DNA of 64,000 nt from Cranoglanis bouderius. Taxonomy: Eukaryota; Chordata; Actinopteri; Siluriformes; Cranoglanididae. Positions 1-10,407 of the stretch are shown here, piece by piece. The stretch is from NCBI GenBank assembly GCA_023630585.1, contig CM042539.1, positions 28,696,255 through 28,760,254 of the forward strand, written 5' to 3'. Each line of letters opens with the position of its first letter. Position 1 is the first letter of the stretch. Below the pieces are notes generated by a model that made no database searches, was not told the DNA's origin, and saw nothing but the letters and a program-made list of their open reading frames with translations. The position numbers were made by a program, and so were the translations under genes.

Positions 1-599
1 CATTTCTATAAAAGAATTAGCACCAGCTGCTGGTCCAGCAGAAAATTCAGCATGTTGGCAAATTTGCATCATTGTTCATCATCTTGTTCCTGGAGAGATA
101 AAACCCAATTTTTTTGAATACTCACATTCTATTTCGTATTATCAGATAATAATATCAGCCATATTCAGATTCAGTTTACCCGCGAAGGTTATCATCACTG
201 GCATCTAGATATTAGTGATACCTTTGGCTCCCAAATGACTAACTACTATTTTTTTTTTTCAAGTTTACAATCATACAAAAAGTCCTGCAAAAGTAAGTCA
301 TGTCAGAGGTAATACATGAAAAAAATGTGAAGTGCTTTTAATCCTTTCATGCATCAATTATTATAAAACATATCCAGATTGTTAGATGGTTTAAGTAATT
401 AAAAATGGGATGAAAGTTTGAATAAGGTTTGCCTTTTTAAAGTTAAAAACGTTACTGCTGCATTAAAATTACTTTTAATATGTAAAGTGACTCACTAACA
501 TTTTAGTATATATATTAAAATCCTACATAACACAACTAACTAACACATAACACAACTACTTAACATAACATTAACTGTTTAGGAATTACAGCCAAGTCT

Positions 600-1331
600 C
601 TCCATTTACACAGGGTCAAAAGTAATTGGACGACTGAATGATGAGCAGTTTCATGGCCAGTTGTGGCCTGTTTCCTCGTTATTTCATGACAGTTAAGGAG
701 ATAAAAGGTCTGGAGTTGATTCCAAGCATTGAATTTGCATTCGGTAGCTGTTCATGGGAACTCTCAATATGCGGTCCAAAGAGGTGTCGCTGCAAGTGAA
801 GGAGGTCATCATTAGGCTGAAAAAAACAAAACAGACCTATCAGAGAGACAACAGAAACTTTAGGAGCGGCCAAATGGACAATTTTGTACATTCGTAAGAA
901 GCAGGAGCGCACTGGCGAGCTCAGCAACACCAAAAGGCCTGGAAGATCACAGAAGACACCTAAAGTGTGCCCATTGTCCTGTTTTAGGAGTTTCTGTACT
1001 TACTGTACTTACTGTAGGAGTCTTGTGTTGTTTGCACGTGCACTTTAAGTAGAATGTGTAGGTCTTATTTAGTTCTGTGTCGTCTCATGTGGGTTAGTGT
1101 GTTGTTTTATGTAGCACCACGGTCCTGGAGGAACGCTGTATCGTTTCGCTTTCGTTTCACCGTGGACTGTGCCAGCTGTATACGGTTGAAATGACAATAA
1201 AGCCACTTGAATTTGAACTTCAATTAAAATCACATCTTGATTGCTTCATTTCAAATCCATTGCGGTGGTGTACAGAGGCAACATCACCAAGATTATGTTG
1301 CTGTCCAAATACTTATGGACCTGACTGTATA
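600..1331 (+). mobile_element. Tc1/mariner remnant with retroelement-tail insertion
   Basis: The right end (about 1217-1331) reads as a Tc1 terminal inverted repeat, ending with the complement of 'cagtcaggtccataagtatt'. Around 768-960 a broken helix-turn-helix transposase N-terminus is visible in shifting frames (SLQVKEVIIRLKKT, then HTH-like fragments and a KRPGRS-type linker). The catalytic DDE part is gone, and about 1000-1217 is taken up by a retroelement tail. This is a dead element. The left end is not clear, so its start is approximate. Confidence 0.7.
1020..1218 (+). repeat. Dispersed non-LTR retroelement 3' tail
   Basis: This segment ends in 'gaaatgacaataaagccact' and contains the module GGTCCTGGAGGAACG. 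The same module recurs at 2858-3055 in opposite orientation and at 15128-15290 in the same orientation, so it is a multi-copy 5'-truncated retroelement tail. No coding capacity is visible. Confidence 0.65.
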
Positions 1332-1424
1332 TCCATCCAACAGAACTGAAAAGACTTATGGCTGTAATGACGGTTAATAATTCAACAAAGACCTGAATAC
1401 ATTCATCAGCGTGTAATTAAATAT

Positions 1425-1790
1425 TTCAAATTCAAATTCCGATTAAAATTTATTGAAACGCGGTACGACGTGCAGTGAAATGCTTTTCGCGGCTGTCTGG
1501 TGACCTACAAAATGGTGACCTGCAAAATGGAATTTACATAAACGAGAATTTATTAGCATTGGAGTATGTAGAAAAGAAAAACATAAAAATATAATGTAAA
1601 GGATATAAAGACAGATGGCAGAAAAAGTATGGGCTATATGAGGAATGTGGAAAGTGTAGACATGTGCTGTTGAAATGGCTAACATATACATATACAATAA
1701 ATATTTATGAATATGGGGTAATACGGGTACATTAACAGGAATGTAGATGGTGTAGGTGTTGTGCAAACAAATCCAAGATCCAAGAGGAGG
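1425..1790 (-). repeat. LINE-like 3' tail in the upstream part of copy A
   Basis: It contains 'tacgacgtgcagtgaaatgc', a string I associate with non-LTR retroelement tails in teleosts. It sits between sequence homologous to the upstream region of the small-gene family (1329-1415) and the copy A intron (from 1816). It therefore probably replaced the first exons of copy A. Confidence 0.5.
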
Positions 1791-1931
1791 TGTTGTCCTG
1801 GTTGAAGGGTTAGCTCAGTTCTTCTGTTGATTGTATGATTTTGGATTGTTGTTTTTCTTTTCCTTTATAATAATAATACTATATATATATATGTATAATA
1901 TATAATTACTGTTGTCTGTTGTTTGTTTCAG

Positions 1932-2719
1932 GTGGTTATGGTTCAGCTGTGTGTTCTGTGTTCTGCAGATGTGCAGTGTGGGCCTGGAAAAAGTTCAGCA
2001 AATCATTCATGCGTCGAGGTTCGTTACTCAAATATAAATAATGAGAATGTAGAGTAACGGTGTTATAGTGTTATAAACAGTGTGTGTAACCATGCAGAAT
2101 GTATAACACTGTAATAACCGCTGTGTAAAGTAACATCTTGCATCGCTGCTTGACTGCGTCACTGTATGATTTGAGCTGCGTTCACGCCGTGTCGTAATTA
2201 CCGTAATTACAAGATTCCGACTTTTAAAAAGCGTTCACGTCCTCGTAGAACACGTAATTACAACATGTATACTAGGGATTTTCTGAGAGATCCGACTTGT
2301 ACCACCTGACCGCTGCGACGTCATGCGGAAACACTCAAAACGGCGGCGGCTTCAGCATTAAAATGTAGTTAAGTAGTTATCTCGTAATATTTCCGTGTAA
2401 TCATTAAGGTCTTAATTATTATTATTATTATTATCTGAAAATAAACGAAAGACATACAGTACAGTTTAGTGTAATTTTGCAGTGTCAACAACATCATCTC
2501 ACACTGATAGAACGTCCAGGTTATCATCTAGTAATTACGGTAATTCTGACATGGCCTGAACGCAGCCTAATTTACTTCATTCATTTATAACACTCATTTA
2601 TAATTAATTACAGCTCTAGCTGGATTAACTGTGATTTGCAAAATTAATCATTTGATCTGATACCTTTGTTTACAGGTGACGATGCTAAGCTGTCAGTGGA
2701 GGAGACTGAACAGTCATAA
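1932..2719 (+). pseudogene. Small tandem family, copy A (5' exons missing)
   Basis: Two exons are visible: 1932-2018 (87 nt, acceptor tttgtttcag, donor CGAG|GTTCGT) and 2676-2719 (acceptor tttacag, stop TAA). Both follow the family's phase-1 rule. The first encodes the Trp/Cys/basic segment (SAVCSVFCRCAVWAWKKF). The last exon matches copy D except for a 42-nt in-frame deletion that removes the conserved QSSVRPF motif but keeps the same TCA-TAA end. No first coding exon is seen; a retroelement tail lies where it is expected. It is probably a pseudogene, unless a start exon lies to the left of the window. Confidence 0.65.
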
Positions 2720-2854
2720 AACAGAGACTGAAGAAGAGACACTTTAGAGTATTATGGCCTCAGCCCCTGGAAGCCTTACTCAGTTTATTTTAAGCCGTCT
2801 AAAAATCCCCTAAATATTTACAAGTCTTCATGGTTTAATCACGACAAAACCTTC

Positions 2855-3060
2855 AAGTTCAGGTGGCTTTATTGTCATTTCACCAATGTACAGCTGGAAC
2901 AGTACACAGTTCAACAAAACGACGTCCCTCCAGGACCATGGCGCTCCATGAAAACAACACGTGAGGCTACACAGAACTAAATAAGACGACACAGACCTAC
3001 ACAGGACTATATAAAGTGCACATAAAGCGCAAGACAGTACAACATTTAGCAAACAGGACT
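2855..3060 (-). repeat. Dispersed retroelement tail, inverted copy
   Basis: This is the reverse-strand version of the module at 1020-1218 ('ttcaggtggctttattgtca' at its start, then the GTACAGCTG and CCTCCAGGACC blocks). It lies just downstream of copy A. The ORF in it is non-coding shadow. From here to about 3380 I see only AT-rich sequence. Confidence 0.6.
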
Positions 3061-3371
3061 ATAGTCACAGTAACATTATGACTGAACACCAGGATTAGCT
3101 GATATCTCAGAACAACAGTGTGAAACTATCACACATAAAATCTAAAGGTGTTTCAACTAAGTATTAGTGTAGGGGTGTGAACACTTATGCAACCAGGTTA
3201 TTGTACATTTTTTATTTTTTATTTCCCCCCCTAAAATGATTCTTATTGTTTTTCACTTTGATTAATAGGTTACGATTTTACAATAAAGGTAGAAAAGGTT
3301 CTGATTTATCTTGATTTCGATATTTTAACAGGGGTGTGTAGACCTTTCATATCCACTGTGTATATATACAG

Positions 3372-3383
<12 letters not shown>

Positions 3384-3421
<38 letters not shown>
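3384..3421. repeat. (GT)n microsatellite
   Basis: An uninterrupted GT tract preceded by a short (TA)n tract. The flank at 3480-3560 is homologous to 1329-1415 and is part of the duplicated unit of the small-gene family. Confidence 0.9.
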
Positions 3422-3422
<1 letters not shown>

Positions 3423-3782
3423 TCTTACAGATACTCGCTTAAGCGTGCTATAATAGCAGCAGAGTGTGAGACAGGAACAGGAGATCCATCAAAGCTGAGG
3501 AGACTTATGGCTGTAATCACTGTCAAAGAGCTTTAACAAAGTCTTGAATACATTTATCTGTGATTGTGATTATGGAGCATTTTTTTTTTGCCTGTAAGCT
3601 TCAAACATCTCTCGAGATGTCATCCTCATCAGTGTGTAGATCATCAAATAATCATGACAAAGACCAAAAAAGGACATTATATTGTTAAAACGAAGAATCT
3701 GGGGACTTCCTCTACCAGGGTTTTTGAATATTCAGTTCACTTCCTACCTCAGAGATGTCCAGTCTTATCTAAATAAGCTGTT

Positions 3783-3905
3783 TTGGCTACAGGTTTGCAT
3801 TCCAGTCAAGCAGGAGCCACACCAGATTCCACCTGTATAATCAGCTGCTCTTTCAGTATAGACGATATCATGTGTGGCTTCTGCTTGACTGGAATGAAAA
3901 CCTGC
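3783..3905. repeat. Palindromic (hairpin) element, MITE-like
   Basis: The left arm (TACAGGTTTGCATTCCAGTC, then AAGCAGGAGCCACAC) is repeated in inverted form on the right (GTGTGGCTTCTGCTTGACTG, then GAATGAAAACCTG), with about 40 nt between them. Near-perfect arms of about 35 nt would fold into a hairpin. It lies upstream of copy B. The ORFs across it on both strands reflect the palindrome. Confidence 0.75.
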
Positions 3906-4329
3906 ACCCATACCGGCCGTTTCTGGATAAGATTGGACACACTTGTCCTAGATACTTTCATTCTCAACCACACCGACAGCACGGATCTCAGCAGAATCTT
4001 CGGACCATTGTTCCTGTTTTTCCATCTTGACCTGGATTGAGGAGACATCGATAAACCCCCGGGAGCATTTTGGCCGAATCATTTCGGTGGTGGAACTTTA
4101 TTTTTTACTTCCTTTCCTGTCTAAAGGACTCATACTTTAAACCTTCATAGTCTTTCATGAGAATTTGTGGATTTTTTTTTTTCTGAATGCTGCTCGTTTC
4201 TTGCCAAGAGTTCTGTGTCCTGACGTCCAATGTCCTGACAGCTTCACGAGATTTCTTTTAACGTTTGGGTCGTCGAAAGAAATAAATTCAGTTCATCTGA
4301 GACAATAAAAAGACTCTAAACATAAACCA

Positions 4330-5688
4330 TGAACGCAAAGTCAAAACCTGTACGGAAAGCAGAAGCAAGAGAGAGGAACAGAGAACAAAACTCTGAATAC
4401 TTTTTAAAAGCCACACCCTGAATCCGATATAACGACGCCGGTAAGTTATAATAGAATTACAATTTGATCGTTATCTAATGGCTAGTTAGTGAGGCACCTT
4501 TTAGCTATCGTTTTCATCTATTTAATTAACCATTTGATGATGGTTTCTGGAATGACATAATGGAAATAGCAGCAGAAATAGTTTGGAGGAAAGAAAGAAG
4601 GATGAGCTTAACTACGTCATTTTAATGACGCTTTCTCATCACGCAATTTTTCATCGACTTTTAGTCACCCATTTTAAAAGACGACAATTTTATTATTCTA
4701 TTATTCCGGGATGGAAAGATATACAATCGTCCACATTAACAATGATGGTAAATCTAAATTGTTTTTTAGGCTAAATTGTTTTTTAATTTCTTGAGAGAAA
4801 TGAAAATGGCCATGTGCTTTTGTATCGTGCGTTATTAGCTCTCCGTGCAACACGACTGATTATTAGCACATTTTTCTCGTTGTTTGCAAATAACTGAAGC
4901 TGTTTCAATATCATTTTGACTCGTGTAGGTTCCAGGGTCAAATATTTTACTGGGCTCCGTAAGTGAGGCTTAGCGTTTTGACCATGTCATGCGTTTCGTG
5001 CTACCATTAGCTTGTAGCTACGTCTCTAGAGAAGAACTCGGTTTGGTGTGTTTTTGGTTTACTCGTTAATTTAGTGGTTATATTTCCCATGTATACCAGA
5101 ACATGCATTTACACGCTGAATGTTTTTTACGTGACAGAAAAAGGAACCAGCATCGTATTCTACCTTCTCGGCGTAGCACGAATATCAACGCTATACGTTT
5201 TGTGGTTCAGCTTGAGTGCTTCTTCATTTCAGACAAAAGTGTCTCTGAATGTTTGCGTAATTTATAGCAACAAGACATTCAGGGAGCTCAGTCTCACAGG
5301 TTCAGGACGACAAAATCGTCAAATAGTGTATGTTAAAAATTTGCATCAATTCTAAATGCGAGGCCACTTTTCAGAAATGTTCTTCCGTTGATTTTATGAT
5401 TTTGGATTGTTGTCGCAGAATTCATCCACTTTTCTTTCATTTTTCTACTTATTATTATTATTTTTTTTAAGATAAATGCTAAAAATAGGTACATGTTTCC
5501 CTACAACATTTAAAAACCATGGGGGATACAAACTATTGCACTCGACTGTAAATAAATTGTAGATTTTATTCCTCAGGATTAATGACTGTTGTTTGTTTCA
5601 GGTGGTTGTGGCTCAGCTGTGTGGTCTGTGATGTGCAGATGTGCAGTGTGGGTCTGGACAAAGTTCAGCAAATCGTTCACGTGTCGAG
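4330..5688 (+). pseudogene. Small tandem family, copy B (no last exon found)
   Basis: The leader exon ends at 4440 (CGCCG|GTAAGTT). The first coding exon is 4711-4747 (ATG at 4711, 12 codons plus one base, donor GATG|GTAAAT; reads MERYTIVHINND). The Trp/Cys/basic exon is 5602-5688 (87 nt, reads GGCGSAVWSVMCRCAVWVW and on; donor CGAG|GTTCGT). All phases match copies C, D and G. I find no exon 4 with QSSVRPF before copy C; sequence similarity to the other copies stops near 5850. Either the copy is broken or it splices to a distant exon such as that of copy C. From 4220 to 5700 it is very close to copy D, suggesting recent duplication or conversion. Confidence 0.65.
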
Positions 5689-5869
5689 GTTCGTCCAATA
5701 TAAATCATGGGAATATAGTGTCACGGTGTGATAGTGTTATAAACAGTGTGTGTAACCATGCAGAATGTATAACACTGTAATAACCGCTGTGTAAAGTAGA
5801 TTTTTCTCTCTACATCTCGCATTAAAAAACCTTGCTGTATTATTTGTAGTTATTTAAGAGAAGGTACAC

Positions 5870-7600
5870 CGCCATCTTGCTCCGACCAAAGTGACCTGAA
5901 CGCACCGGACTTCCCAACTCGTAAATACGAACTTCCCAGTTCATCTTCCCGGCGCTGCTCCGCTGTCCTGGTGGAAGAGGATGTTGAGGTGGTATTCCCC
6001 CAGCACCGGGTGCATCTGTCCTCCAATGGCGTTAAAATCTGTCTAAGATGTAAATGTAAATTTAATTCTAAGATGATATCGCATGCTGTGGGCTTTTCAA
6101 CCACTGTGTTGTTATTTGTCATGTCCACACCGGAATCGGTGTCCGACTACACCACCCATACCGCACATGCGGCCTACAAACATGGCCGCCAAGGACTCCA
6201 ATACCCATCACACACGTTCAGACTCACCTGACTACTGATCACCTTCACCTGGAACTCATTACACACAGCAGTATTTAAGGACTCACATTCATTCACGTCA
6301 TTGTGAAGTATACGTGCCGTGGTCTTTCATTTACACGTGTAAATGTGTAGAATTTTAGTTGTATGGGGTCCATTTTTGTAAAATATACATCTGTTACAGC
6401 TGAAAATCAGATTAGATCACACATGTATCTTCCAGAAGCCAGCTAATTAGCTAGCAAAAATGTTAAGCAGATTACTAGCTAACTATAAATATAGTTAGAT
6501 GAGCTAAATGGATTAGAGATCTTAGAGAGTCAAAAACACAAACCAGTAAGTAATAAAGTAGTTTGAGTTTGAGCACACGGCTGAAACGGGATCTCTCACT
6601 TCCTGCCTGAGGCTGATCAAAGCTGGGTCACCTCGTTTTATTGGAAAAGTAGGAATGGAAAATATTAAAAAAACATTAAAGAGGGTTCTACATTGTACCT
6701 TTAATTGTCGTCGGCGTGGTACCATCACGCGCACACCCTTTGTACCTTTAATATGTGTGTTTCACATAATATGTATGTCGAGTACCTTTAGAAATGATTT
6801 AAAGCACATAAATACCTAAAATTAAAAGTTTTAAAGCGTTCTATGTAAAAGAGTAAAGGTGCTAAAGGTGTACGCTTGAGTGTACCGTCCAAAATCAAAG
6901 TCTGGAGTGTACAGTGTGTGTGGATTTGGGATATAAATCAGTCCACATTTTGTTTTTCCTCCTGCAACCAACACTTTAACTTAATTTCACAATTCATCAC
7001 ATTTAATCACAATCATAACAGTTAATAAGAGAAGTGCTTGGGCCCCTAATAAATATCTTAATAACGGATATATAATTGTCTTTATTTCTGGATTTGCTCT
7101 GATGTAAGAGCTGATTCCCTGTTTTAGATGACGAGTGGCCCAACACAAAAGACTTGATTTATATTAAATGATTCAGACTGTATGGTAATGGTGTTATTGT
7201 TATACACACAGTCGTCCAGCAGATGGCGACAGAATCATGCAGCATCAAAATGAAAGTTTCCACCTTTCTGTCCTCGTGTTCCAAAATGAAAGCAAGTACA
7301 CAATAACACTGTGATGTGTTTGGTCTGTTGCTTAGAGGACAAGATGTAAAAAAAATTGTGATGTAAAGTGTGTAACACTTCAACAAAGTGCTGAGCAGAT
7401 GATTCAGGGTGTGATTCAAATATTTCTGTCTTAATGGGGTAGTTCAGTTCTTTGTGAAGCATTTTCCTTTCCGTGTGTGTCTGTAAGCTTCCGTGGAGAC
7501 AGTTCAGCCTCATCTGTGTGTAGATTAATGACATACACACACACACTCTCTGCACAAACATACAGTACACACCCAAAAACAATAGTCATACACAATCAAA
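5870..7600. other. Intergenic, unidentified repeat-like DNA
   Basis: No gene is recognised. Around 6140-6330 the text (CATGGCCGCCAAGGACTCC, 'cacctggaactcattacaca', 'tatttaaggactcac') looks like the end of a fish LTR-type or other repeat, but no partner copy and no polyprotein are present. Short ORFs here have no recognisable domain. The segment 7440-7600 resembles the region upstream of copies B and D. Confidence 0.4.
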
Positions 7601-7617
7601 TACGTTTGACATGAGCA

Positions 7618-9640
7618 GTGGAAAATGACTCGCCCACAGCACCGGCTCTACCTGTTTTAGGTTTGCAAACTGCTTATAATGAACTTCCCAGTGGCTTTCA
7701 TTCTCACACAGCTCTCAGACGCCCAGATGTTCTCTGTATTTTTTCAGAATTTCACAGGATCTTTGTGTCCTTCACTTTTTCCATATTTGAATCTCGTGTT
7801 CTTTATTTTTTTTCTTTTTTTTTTTTGGAGACGCTTTTGATCTGACAGTCTTTTACTTTTCTATTCTCTCTAAATGACTCATACTTGATTTTTTTTTTTT
7901 TAAAGCGATTTCGAGGATTTTGTCTACATACGGTGGAAACTATGGTCATTTCCTGTCTTCGTGCTTTTGGTCGTGGTTTCCGGATACGGAAGAGATCTGT
8001 GATGTGTAACGTCCTGATGACATCATCTGAATTTGTTACACAGTTTGTGCGGGGAATTCTTTTAAAAAATGACACTAAACATAAACTTCGAACGCAAAGA
8101 CAATGTTTATGCAACAAAGAAGTAAAAGAGTGATGAGTTTTCGCTGGTAAGTTATTACAAAATTATTGTTACCTAATTGCTAGCTGTTATTGCACCTTTA
8201 AGTTCGGTTTTAGTTAGCTATCATGGCTTTGACGTGATCTAAATATAAATGGACGACGTACCACGGATAAAACAAACAAACATAAAAAGCAGCATCTTCC
8301 GGAAGACTGACAAGAGTTGGTAGAGCTTCCGTCCGCCATTTTCTTTAAAAAGAAACTATGAACAGAGCCATCAGCCCTCGCCCTCAAGAAGAAAATGGTG
8401 TCGGTAAATCTTCTTTGGATTTAGGCCTTCCGAATTATTCCGAATTATTCTTATTCTTCTTCTTCTTCTTCTTCTTATCTATATTATTATTATCACATTT
8501 TCTACCATTAGCCGTTAGCCATTAGCTTGTAGCTGATCTGTAGAATGACCCAGTGTTTACGTTCGCTTATATTTTATTTTTTTAAAATTATTTTAGAAGA
8601 AAAAGAGGAAGATGAAGAAATGTACATTTAGAGAGCTCAGTTTCTCAGACATAGAACATGAAAATCCTCAAACAGTGTATGTTTAAAGTTTGTATCCCCC
8701 TTCCTCAATGTAAGACCACTTGTTAAAAAAGCTTTTTTCTGTTGATTTTATGATTTCAGATCGTTGTCTTGTTGCGGAATTCATCCACGTTTCTTTCTTT
8801 TTTTGTAAATGTTTTGTTTCTACTATTTTTTATTTTTTTTTGTTAACATAAATTGTAAAGTAGAGGTATGTGTACTTTTTTCCCCCCCAAAAAACATGTA
8901 GAAGCCATTGGGGATGTAAACTTTTGCACTCAACTATAGAAAAATGATAGATTTTGTTCCCCAGGAATAATTACTATTGTTTGTTTCAGCCGGTTGTTGG
9001 ACAGCTGTCTGTTCCGCCATCCGGAGATTAGTGCTGTGGAAGAGGATCAGAAAGCTGTTCATGTGTCGAGGTTCGTCACCCAAAACTTCACATTCCTTTT
9101 AAATAGTGAGAATATAGAGTAACACAGTGTGTGTAACCATGCAGAATGTATAACACTGTAATAACCGCTGTGTAAAGTAGATTTTTCCCTCCACATCTCG
9201 CATCATTGCTTTACTGCGTCACTGTGTGTTTAATTTACTTCATTCATTTATAACACTCATTAATAATTAATCACAGCTCTACCTGAATGAATGCACTCTT
9301 TCAACATGAACATTTAAATATGACAATACAGGGATTTGCAAATCTGAGATATTTATAACTGATTAATGAATTTTCAGCTCTTGCATGTGAATGAATTATG
9401 TGATGTGTGTAAAATAATAAAAACTGATATCTCTGTTTATAGGTGATGATGTGAGACCGCCGGAGGAGGAAACGTTCCAGAGCTCCGTCCGGCCGTTCTG
9501 CAGAACCCACGACCCGTTAGATACCGACCCGACTCAGACTGTCATCGCACTGTTTTGGTTTCAGAACCAACAGTAAAACAATGACAATCTGTCTGATTGT
9601 AACATATTGTAATATACTGTATGTGTGATAAATAAAAATG
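7618..9640 (+). CDS. Small tandem family, copy C (intact, 86 aa, stop-loss tail)
   Basis: The coding joins are 8358-8403, 8990-9070 and 9443-9576 (261 nt, 86 aa plus stop). A leader exon ends at 8146 (GCTG|GTAAGT), and a poly(A) signal AATAAA lies at 9631. Exon 2 reads MNRAISPRPQEENGV. Exon 3 reads AGCWTAVCSAIRRLVLWKR and on, a Trp/basic stretch that could be an amphipathic helix. Exon 4 carries FQSSVRPF. All introns are phase 1. Compared with copy G, the stop TGA aligns with TTA, so the protein runs on about 21 residues into what is 3'UTR in G. There is no signal peptide or clear membrane span. I do not recognise the family. Strictly, the coding part is 8358-9576. Confidence 0.6.
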
Positions 9641-9799
9641 GATATTGTCGACATCGAAGCATCTAATTATTTAGTTCATCATTACAGTAAAGAATCAATT
9701 CTGCTATTCAGTAACATAAACACAGTAACTAACACTCGTATTAACTGGTTTCTTTTAATAAAACACTAACCAAGCTGAATAATCAAAATTAAACCCACA

Positions 9800-10250
9800 C
9801 ACAACAGCTTGACCACGCCTCAATTCTCAATTCAATCCTCATGTTCAATTCTCAATTCTGATTGGTCAGAAGGTGTTGATTAATTTTCTATAACAGCAGC
9901 TCGAGAGCTGTAGTGCAGCTGCAAATCACAGGTTTATATTGATGTTATTCAACAACAACAAAACCATAGTGTGTAATTATGGACATGGTGAAGTTTTCTG
10001 TAAGCATAAATGTGTTTATGTGACATGTATGGAAGGAGTCTCCAGTGTCAGCGCTTTGTAACAGTCAGCGGTAAAGCTATAACTTTAAGTTTTCTGACAT
10101 CTTCAGGACAGAGGAGTTTACACTTCTGTGCGGTTTCTCAGTAACATGACAGGCTGCGATTTTTTGGTCAGGAAGTTGTTGAAATTATCAACATACAGTA
10201 TAGTCACATGATGTAGTTTAATCTGCTCAGATTCTGAAAACCCCAGAACC
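9800..10250 (-). repeat. Dispersed MITE-like repeat, copy 1
   Basis: It contains 'gattggtcagaaggtgttga', 'ttaattttctataacagcag', 'ggaaggagtctccagtgtca' and 'ttttctgacatcttcagga'. The same modules in the same or inverted order recur at 26640-26830, 34480-34810, 36089-36575, 51385-51905 and 58225-58945. It is a non-coding multi-copy element of about 500-700 bp. Confidence 0.75.
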
Positions 10251-10407
10251 ACAGCATCAGTTCCCGACCACCACGAGTGACTCTGCACCTACAGACACTG
10301 CTCAGGTCAGGCTATCTTCAGATGAAAAGGAGATGATTTGGTCTGTATCATGGAAATAATGGACATCTCCAGTGTGCAACGTGCACACTAAAAACAAGGG
10401 ACAAGAA

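Noticed and set aside
7803..8133. ORFs on both strands across the copy C leader
   Set aside because: They run over T-runs and the non-coding leader; no domain, and the family structure places coding sequence further on.
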